DNA from: Cryptomeria japonica
Taxonomy: Eukaryota > Streptophyta > Pinopsida > Cupressales > Cupressaceae
NCBI RefSeq assembly: GCF_030272615.1
Contig: NC_081406.1
Location: forward strand, 112,561,783-112,625,782
DNA: 64,000 nt
Reading direction: 5' to 3'
The notes below the pieces were generated by a model. The model was not told the origin of the DNA. It saw nothing but the letters and a program-made list of their open reading frames with translations, and ran no database searches. Every line of letters begins with the position of its first letter. Position 1 is the first letter of the stretch. Made by a program: the position numbers and the translations under genes. Of this stretch, positions 57,001 through 64,000 are shown piece by piece.

Positions 57001-57255
57001 ATTTCCGACATTGTCACATATAACAGATTTATACATGTTTTTGATTTCTTCATCACCTAATTCCTCTATGTTGCAATGAATATACATTCTAGGGTCTTCT
57101 GCATAAACAACACCCTTTGGAATTTGAGAAAAAGCACCTATGTTGTCATCTTTCTTAGCTACCTCGGGAACTAGCTCAAACATGGGCCTAGGTCATTTTA
57201 TAACCTCGACTACTATAGGGTTTGCTATGAATTCAGGTGCAGAGGAGGATGCCAT
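53856..57255 (-). pseudogene. LARD-2 ORF2, large protein of unknown function
   Basis: ATG at 57255 (MASSSAPEFIANP). One frame runs the whole way and even into the LTR (to 53542), broken only by stops near 57190, 56575, 56250, 56217, 54958 and 54686; I see no frameshift. At four of these LARD-1 has Trp, Gln or another sense codon, so the stops are copy-specific. Features are as in LARD-1: conserved N-terminus (FFWLDSVHKITKVAVKAV, MILGYKATHENRLN), basic Ser/Pro/Lys segment (TPKKKLTPKKKKK), KGKGKVGGPPSIKI, and coiled-coil C-terminus. Compared with LARD-1 a Gln/Pro-rich segment near 54958 is shorter. No match to a known enzyme is visible. It may assist packaging or nuclear steps, but that is a guess. 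Confidence 0.75.
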
Positions 57256-57561
57256 GATGATAAATACCTTTTTCTACCTTTGGATGGATTGATTGCTGAA
57301 GTGCTTTGCCTCTTTGCTCGAAATGCCTTAGCTTGGAAATCTTTGCACTCTCTGAAAGTTTGAATTCACGGTGAAATGAAATGGAGCCAAAAACCTTATT
57401 TTATAAAGTCTTTTCTGCTACCTACCACATTAATTGTTTGCCGGCAATGTATTAACTCAACTTTATTTGCCAGTAATGAAGGATTTTCAGCTTCTTTTCT
57501 CTAACTGAGGGAATAATAGCACATGTGACATTAAATTGCCAAACCCTCAAGATAATTTTCT
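57256..57561 (-). other. LARD-2 spacer between ORF1 and ORF2
   Basis: About 300 bases without a motif. It would need re-initiation, an internal promoter or splicing to express ORF2. Confidence 0.5.
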
Positions 57562-58719
57562 TCAATTTGATGAAGAACATCCTGCCGGTGGAGCATTGCT
57601 CTGTCCTACCGGTGGAGCATCATATTGTCCTACCGGTGAAGCATTTGTTGGTTCTACCAGTGGAGGAGTAACCCCAATATTTAGATCACCTTTTCTAATC
57701 CATTGCTTTGAAAATTCTTGCTTAACCTCTTCAACCTTTTCTTTACCTTTCAAGCTAGTACTTTTGTTATCTACCGGTGTACCTTTGCTTCTACAGAATT
57801 TAGCAATATGACCAATCTTGTTACATGCATAACAAGTTACATTATTTTTCTGAATAGCTTTCCCATAACCTATGTCGGTTTGTGTTCTACATTTATTTGA
57901 TAAATGACCAAATCTTCCACAAACATAACATCTTACATTCATTCTGCAATTTTCATAGTTATGACCAATTTTGTTGCATTTGGTGCATTGACCGGTGGGA
58001 GGATTGATGTTCTGATAATTCCTAGATCTACATTCATTTTCCCTATGACCATATTTATTACAGTTAAAGCATTTTCCATTGAATTTGTAAGTATTAGAGG
58101 GTCTTACCGGTTTGCTTTGATCCTAGGTATTTGCAGTACCAGAGCTTTCTCCAACTTCAAATCCAACTCCAGAAGTGTCACCTTTGGGTTTTTGATTCTT
58201 CAATAAGGTACCAAGTTCTTCTGAGCTTTTCTTGAATTTTTCTTTGTGTTGATTTGCAGTTTCCAATTCCCTTTCCAAGATCTCTTTTTGTCTCATTAGT
58301 TCATTCGAGTCATTTTGAGTGTGCATCAGATCTGTCTTCAACATGTCATTTTCATAGCTAAGTCTTGTGTTCTCATTTGCTGCATCACTTAGTCTTCTGG
58401 TCAATTCTTCTTCATTCTTCTTTTTGTCCTCAATCTCTTTGTAGAATCTCATAGTCATATCCTGCATTTCATTTTTTGTTGTCACGATCTCTTGTTTCAA
58501 TTTACTTATCATATCATTTAGTGATTCCTTTTCATCATTTTCATTTTGCAATTTTTCACAAAGTTCTCTTCTCTTGTTTCTTGTAATAGTAAGATTTTCT
58601 TGAAGTGCCTGAATAATGTCCTGAGCTGCTTTTAAATCATCTTCTAATTTGATATTTTTCAACTTCTCTGCATCATAGTCAGTAAGAGCTCCTTCAAGTT
58701 GCTTCATCAGATTTTCCAT
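57562..58719 (-). pseudogene. LARD-2 ORF1: coiled coil plus CCHC knuckles (one stop)
   Basis: First ATG at 58719; the frame is open from 58746. A TAG at 58123 replaces the Gln found in LARD-1. Beyond it the frame continues with knuckles like those of LARD-1, including CFNCNKYGHRENEC, CTKCNKIGHNYENC, CYVCGRFGHLSNKC and CYACNKIGHIAKFC. It ends with a Pro/Ala/Ser/Gly-rich tail (VGQYDAPPVGQSNAPP) about 50 codons longer than in LARD-1. The role is probably RNA binding and multimerisation. Confidence 0.85.
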
Positions 58720-58777
58720 CTTTACCGGTGTCAAGATCTTCCTCAAGCCGTTAGGCTTCTGAAAATATAGGACCAGG

Positions 58778-58789
58778 CTCTGATACCAA
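58778..58789 (-). other. LARD-2 primer-binding site
   Basis: TGGTATCAGAGCC on the minus strand adjoining the LTR, a perfect initiator tRNA-Met type site. Confidence 0.9.
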
Positions 58790-58790
58790 T

Positions 58791-59614
58791 TGTTAGGCTT
58801 CCCACAGATACTGAGAGGGGGGGGGGGGGGGTGAATCAGTATCTGACCGGTGATGAAGTTTTCTTAAAACTGAATATGCAGAATATAAAGTAACAGTATA
58901 CCGGTATGCAATAATTAATGCAAATAACATAATCAAAAGCATCCACATGAAAAGAACACCATAACACAAGATGTTTAACGAGGAAACCCAGTGTGGGAAA
59001 AACCTCGGTGGGATTTGTGACCCACAATATTCACTTATTGGCCAATAAGAGAATATTACTTACAATAAGGGGCCTGCACATGCAGGAAGGCCAACTGCCT
59101 AGAGCTCACTGCTCAATAAGAAGTCACACTGACTTACAATGAGGATTTACATAAATCCAATATTCTGTACTACTTTACAATAGCATCTTCAATGCCAGAT
59201 TCAGTACCGATTCTTGCTTTGTTCTTTACATATACCCTTGACCTAGAATTTGCACATTAGGTCTGCCTTATAATTTTTTTATTACATTCTATCCATATCC
59301 TACAAATGCCTACAATTATCTCTTTTATATACAAGAGTCATTTTACAATTTGCCAAGTCAACTTACAATGATAAACAAAATATTACATATCAGAAATCCT
59401 TTCGGCCTCTGTGCCGGTATACATATTTCCTTCTATGCCGGTGTACATCTTCTGTGTCGGTGCCGGTGTAGATTGATTTTGTTGATGTCGGTGCCATAGG
59501 ATTGCAAGGTTGCCTGAGTAATGCTTTGCCGATGCCATAGGATTGCAAGGTTGCCATCAATGACAAAACCTTCAATCACACACAATGTCTCATTGGAGTG
59601 TCCATATGCCAACA
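58791..59614 (-). repeat. LARD-2 5' LTR
   Basis: Starts TGTTAGGCTTCCC, ends CATATGCCAACA. It has a G run of about 14 near 58816 and a TATATAAAAG box on the minus strand at 59322-59331, about 285 bp into the LTR, a sensible promoter position. Confidence 0.93.
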
Positions 59615-59619
59615 TGTTC

Positions 59620-60280
59620 TACTTGGTTGATTTGAAACTTTGAGGAAAGGAATTTTAAGGTCTTTTGATACCAAATCTAAGCTCCATTTTTAGCCAAAAA
59701 CCTATCAGGACTATGACATATCACTGTAGTGTCCAACCATTTTAAGCACTGCTTAATGTCACAAGCTCCTCTCAATATCACCTTTCCAAATTTGTCTCTA
59801 GAATTTTCTTTTCTATTTTGTAGATTATTGTTTTATGCTTATTTTGGTAAATTTCCTAGCATTCTACCTAGTTATTGCATCATTTATTATCATTATCATA
59901 TCCAATCATAATCAGTCAAAAGAGAACAATCAATCCAAGTGGCCAACTCTCCTAAGGGATTGAAGTTGGGCCTAATTGGTTGTTCTCCAATGAAAATGAA
60001 GGTGTTTGGAAATGGTTCCTAGTTTGCATCCTTAGGCTAGACTCCATTTTCCTAGTTTTCATTTTGGCAAACTCAACTGCTCTTACACTTGGCATAATTT
60101 TTTATTATCAATTTCAGATCTGATTCTTGCATGGAATTTCTAGATTTAGAAACATTCATTTCTAAAATTCATTGCATAAATTGGTTGAAAATTACTTTAA
60201 ATTACATTATTATTGATTACATGGTATGTGTTATTGAGTATATTTTTTAATCATATTGCATTTTATGAATGGAGTTTTTT
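59620..60280. other. Unassigned sequence
   Basis: No gene, repeat array or motif that I can support. Confidence 0.4.
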
Positions 60281-60640
60281 AAAAAAAATTCTTTTTGTTT
60301 TTTTGGTGAAAATGGCAAGCCACTAATATATTATATTTATATAAAAAACTGATTCAAGAGCTCTAGGAGGAAAGCATCAGTAAAGAAAACGTTCCTTCTC
60401 AGCTCAAATACAAAATACAAGATTAGGTAAAGGGCCTAATCAACTACTTATGAGTGCAATTACAAGCATCTTCCATATTGCACTTTGTACATTTGATATC
60501 AGATAATATCTCTGAAAGGATTCCTATAAAACTAGAAATTACATATATGTCGATCGATAACCCATTATATTAATTTAGCATAAGAAGCTAAATTAACATA
60601 TTACAATATATAGCAACAAAAATTAATATTTTAAGTTTTC
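60281..60640 (-). mobile_element. Possible 3' tail of a LINE-type element
   Basis: On the minus strand the sequence GTGGCTTGCCATTTTCACC runs into an A-rich tract. Such an ending is seen at the 3' end of many plant LINEs. No reverse transcriptase ORF is visible, so this is a weak call based on the tail alone. Confidence 0.25.
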
Positions 60641-60919
60641 TATTTCTTGGAAATGCATACTTGTCAAAGAAGAACTATTGATGGTCGACAAAAACCACAG
60701 GGAATAGGTGGCTGACAAGAGGGAAATTTGAAATGGTGGCTCCAAAAAATGTCTCACCTACCTTGTAGTTTCGAAGGTAACCAGACAGTGACCTCAAATG
60801 GACTTGTCAAAGGAGATAGTAGAGGCTGGAGATTTAGAGAGACTCGAGCTCTTTCCTATGCGGATCACAAAAACCCCCAAAATTATGTTTGACATACATG
60901 TTTACCTTTGATCATGTAA

Positions 60920-61303
60920 AAAATGCAAAAAAAAAACTGCCCCACAAAACTGTTTGGCCTTCATTCTTCCATTGATCGTGGGATAACTAAGATTTCCTCG
61001 TCCTCTGGCATGTTGAATAGTACACCTCCAATTATATTGCACTGGAGTTCTTGGTCACCATCTGGAGTACGCTCTCCTTCAGCAGTCATGGAACCAATTG
61101 GGGCTTCAACCAAATTGGGGAGGGCGTTGAGGTCAGGGACTGCACTCTATGAAGAAGCACCTGAGATTTGGTGGCTAGTGAGGTGGGTGGTCTTAATATT
61201 CTCGAGGAGCAGTAATAGTGCATCAACTTTAATTACCCTGTTTCTTGGGTTTTTCACTTGCAAATCAACTCAAAAGCACTCAAAAGCATGGTTAGGGGGT
61301 TAG
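60920..61303 (-). pseudogene. Gypsy-3 leader or gag N-terminal fragment
   Basis: The minus-strand reading KVDALLLLLENIKTTHLTS, then APIGSMTAEGERTPDGDQEL and GGVLFNMPEDEEILVIPRS, lies just inside the primer-binding site. It looks like the start of a retroelement protein with stops, but no domain can be assigned. A plus-strand open frame over the same bases is a shadow. Confidence 0.35.
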
Positions 61304-61322
61304 TTCACATCGAGTTCACCAA
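61304..61322 (-). other. Gypsy-3 primer-binding site candidate
   Basis: Minus strand ATTGGTGAACTCGATGTGAA, close to the Gypsy-2 site (TTGGTGAACCTGACGTGAAC) and adjoining an LTR edge. Confidence 0.55.
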
Positions 61323-61326
61323 TTAA

Positions 61327-62764
61327 TGTAGATAGGAATTTGGAAATCATCACAAGCAATAGCAAATTGGACTAGTTCAATCACGAAAACTAAAATGCAG
61401 TGATAACAATCCTAAAAACATTCAATGAAAACATGAAGACAAGACATTCTAAATGAAATCTACGCAAACCAAATGCAGATGTCTCCTTCATGTGGCTCCA
61501 TTGTCCTTCTTTCTCCTTCAAATAGCTTTGTTTTATGGATCTCACCTACAAGTGCATACGCATGAGATGAAAGCAAGATTGACAAGATAGCATGACAGCA
61601 TAAGGGTACTAGAAGCGTGATTGATTCGACCAGGGACTTTGATTGAAGAAATTGATCCAATTTATAGATAAATTGGAGAAATGACAAGATTAGAATGAAG
61701 AGATTTGAAAGGAAATTTCAAATCAAGAATGACAAATTATGACAAATTGACACTTTCTATGCAAGATTGATTGATTGTCAATTATGACAAATTACTATGT
61801 GAAAATTGATTGATTGTCAATTATGACAAATTATGACAAATTTGCTATGTCATTCCCATGAAATTAGGAGAAATATAGGAGAAAATTGAAATTAGATGAA
61901 TTAGAAATTAGGAAATTAGAAATGAGGAAATTAGGAATTAGAAAATGAGGAAATTAGAAATTAAGTGAATTAATTAACAATTTTTCATTTATTAATTAAT
62001 TCACAAAGAGGGAGGAATTAGTTAACCAATTAAATAAATATTTAATTGTGACAAGAAGACTTAGGATAAATAAATAAATTATTTAACCTAGAGGGAGAAA
62101 TGACAAACAAGGTTAAATGAATAAATCATGAAACCCTAGAAAATGCAAGGATGACAATTAGGTCTTGACAAAAGATTATTGATATCGATTCGATTTGATC
62201 ATGATTCTGACTGACAAAGGACCAATGCTGATAAGTGATTTGATTGATAAATGCACCAATTGATGAGGAACAATGACTAATTGATCCAAATTGACATGAT
62301 TGAGAAGGACGACGATCGATGACAAATTGATCGCAAAATGACAAGATTGAAAATGACAAGGATCGATGATGAATCGACCGCAAGATGACAAGATTGAAAA
62401 TGTCAACGATCGATGACAAATAGATCGCAAGACGACAAGATTGACCAGAGGACAAGGATCGATGATGAATCGATCGCAAGATGACAAGATTGATGACAAA
62501 TTGATCGCAAAATGACAAGATTGACGAGGACGAGGATCGATGACGAATCGATCGCAAAATGACAAGATTGAAAAGAGGACAAAACCCTAATTCAAAAGCG
62601 ATAAAAATGAGGAATGCAGAAGAAGGACTCAATGCTCACAAATGATAAAGACCAAGTGCGCAACATAGAAGAAATGTTAATGCAACGCAAAAACCCTAAA
62701 ATAAGGCAATGCGCAAATGTTAAAGTATGACTCCGCAAGTGTTGACCATTTTTAGACGTCTACA
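61327..62764 (-). repeat. Gypsy-3 LTR
   Basis: On the minus strand it begins TGTAGACGTCTAAAAATGG and ends CCTATCTACA (1438 bp). The start resembles the Gypsy-1 LTR start. An inverted repeat CCAATTTAT-AG-ATAAATTGG at about 61659-61678 includes a TATAAATT box. It contains the tandem repeat at 62290-62580 and AATTAGGAAATTAGA-type phrases at 61870-61970. Confidence 0.75.
62290..62580. repeat. 47-49-bp tandem repeat, about five to six copies
   Basis: Units contain GATCGATGACAAATTGATCG then CAAAATGACAAGATTGA. Lengths vary slightly. The minus-strand open frames here (repeats of HFAINLSSI type) are by-products. Confidence 0.85.
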
Positions 62765-62778
62765 TTTTGCCCCTCTTT
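62765..62778 (-). other. Gypsy-3 polypurine tract
   Basis: Minus strand AAAGAGGGGCAAAA immediately before the LTR start, identical to that of Gypsy-1. Confidence 0.8.
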
Positions 62779-64000
62779 GAGAGAATGCAAGTTTAAGCGT
62801 TGTTTCAAAGAACAATAATGAAAATGCCCCAGAAAATGACAATGACATATGCATGCCCCCTCGAGGAATTGGCCGAAAAAATCTAGAAAAGAGGCCAAGT
62901 GATCGATAAGAATGATAGAAGACGATAGGTTCGAATGGATCAAAAATTGAAGGTCGGATGCCAAGACTGACAGAAGAAATGTTAGTAAGAAGAAATTAGA
63001 CAAAGGATAGTTAGAGATGAAGGAAAAATTGCTTTCACAAATGCACATAAGTAGGTGAGAACCTTTATTTAATGTAGCAAAGCGGATGCAGAGCATCATG
63101 GCATTGAAGGCCAGAGCTAGAACGCAACCCCTTTTGCAAAAGACAGACACATCGCACACAAGGAATGAGTGAAGCATCCTAGGGTGCATACATCAAGGGT
63201 CGAAGTCTATGCAGTGTTCAGAAAGTGAACGTACTTATCACAGACACCCAATGATATAGTTGCCCCAGTTTGTGACCAACATTCCACAAACAACAAACAC
63301 AACAAAAAAGGAAAGGGACCATGAACCATCCCGGTCACTCTAAATCACTCAATGACATCATTGAGCAACATAGGAACATGATCGAAGCCAAAGATAAATC
63401 AGTAAAAAGATAAGACGCACAAATTCAACCAAGTCAAACAAACAGTCATATCGTCATTGTCAAAAGTGGAAAATAAGAATGATCATGTTGTCTGGTTCTA
63501 GGGAATGCGGTACCTCGTCTAAGATAGGACACAGTCTGGTTTCGAGTATACCACACCTTGTATAAGACCCATGATAATAGCAACAAGGACAAATGATATT
63601 GATGTTGATGCTATTTGGATTGATGTGACAACTGTGATCAAGTTGAATGCTTGCTTGGTCGAACAGTTCATCTGTTAATGCGTGATTTCATTAAAGCACA
63701 ATGTGTGATTGCGTGTCATTGGAGGGATGCTCAGTGATCTGTCTTATGCACAAAGGGGATTTTTTTTTGTTTTTCGAGTTTTTACAATTTTTTTGTTTGT
63801 TTTTTCAGGACTTTATTTGATTTTTAGGGATTTTTTAAGGACATTTTTTTTATTTTTATGATTTTTTCAAGACATTATTTGATTTTTTTGGATTTTTTCA
63901 GGACATTTTATGAATGTTTTTGAATTATTTCAGGACATTTTTCAATGTTTTTGGATTATTTCAAGACATTTTTCAATTTTTATGATTTTGCCCCCAGTGT
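62779..64000 (-). mobile_element. Gypsy-3 internal 3' region, runs off the window
   Basis: It lies upstream of the polypurine tract on the minus strand. No coding motif. From 63765 to 63985 it is T-rich with repeated TTTTTCAGGACATTTT and TTTTTGGATTATTTC phrases, a degenerate repeat with a period near 30 bases. Confidence 0.55.

Larger units (their letters stand above)
52948..59614 (-). mobile_element. LARD-2: non-autonomous copia-type LTR element, complete
   Basis: It is flanked by TGTTC at 52943-52947 and 59615-59619. LTRs are 52948-53855 (908 bp) and 58791-59614 (824 bp); the length difference lies in U3 tandem repeats. A perfect initiator tRNA-Met primer-binding site and paired polypurine tracts are present. 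ORF1 and ORF2 are homologous to those of LARD-1, each in one frame with stops. No polymerase genes. It is 6.7 kb long. Confidence 0.93.

Noticed and set aside
62126-62632. Minus-strand ORFs with repeated SFCDQFVI/HFAINLSSI phrases
   Set aside because: Translation of the 47-49-bp tandem repeat inside the Gypsy-3 LTR; no start context and no family.

Overview
This window is repetitive nuclear DNA from a large plant genome, probably a gymnosperm such as a conifer; that identification is inference from the element types and the density of LTR retrotransposons. I see no host gene, tRNA, rRNA or CRISPR array. Nearly everything is LTR retrotransposon sequence, much of it nested, and almost every frame is broken by stop codons.

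Layout. 1-4851 is a decayed minus-strand coding relic with an old LTR inside it (about 1027-2411). Copia-1 (minus strand, 4852-48684, target duplication GGTCC) sits in that relic. Gypsy-1 (plus strand, 5861-42911, duplication ACCAT) is inserted in the 3' LTR of Copia-1. Gypsy-1 in turn carries Copia-2 (minus, 14636-21099; its right end and the RT/RNase H part of Gypsy-1 are deleted) and LARD-1 (minus, 25240-39696, duplication TCTCT). Gypsy-2 (minus, 31171-38971, duplication ATAAT/ATAAC) is inserted in the 5' LTR of LARD-1. The nest Copia-1 > Gypsy-1 > LARD-1 > Gypsy-2 is four levels deep. The LTR divergences I could count by eye fall in the expected order. To the right, 48690-52942 is old relic DNA with a gypsy protease fragment. 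LARD-2 (minus, 52948-59614, duplication TGTTC) is a second, un-nested member of the LARD-1 family. The window ends in Gypsy-3 sequence (about 60.9-64.0 kb), whose LTR has internal sequence on both sides.

How the parts work together. Copia-1 and Copia-2 encode gag, protease, integrase, reverse transcriptase and RNase H in the Ty1/copia order. LARD-1 and LARD-2 share their primer-binding site, polypurine tracts and LTR-end signature but encode no polymerase. Instead they carry ORF1 (coiled coil plus four CCHC knuckles) and a roughly 1200-codon ORF2 that I do not recognise; they are probably mobilised in trans. Gypsy-2 has only gag and protease and is also non-autonomous. Gypsy-1 has gag, protease, a G-patch segment and integrase in sense, plus an antisense plant mobile domain gene in its 3' region. 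Arrays of a TAGCGCAT-type motif lie in the leader of both the sense and the antisense unit.

Most promising leads: the LARD family with its two unusual ORFs; the mirrored TAGCGCAT arrays around an antisense domesticable gene; and the hairpin repeated in the leader and LTR of Gypsy-2. All coordinates, repeat counts and divergence figures were read by eye.
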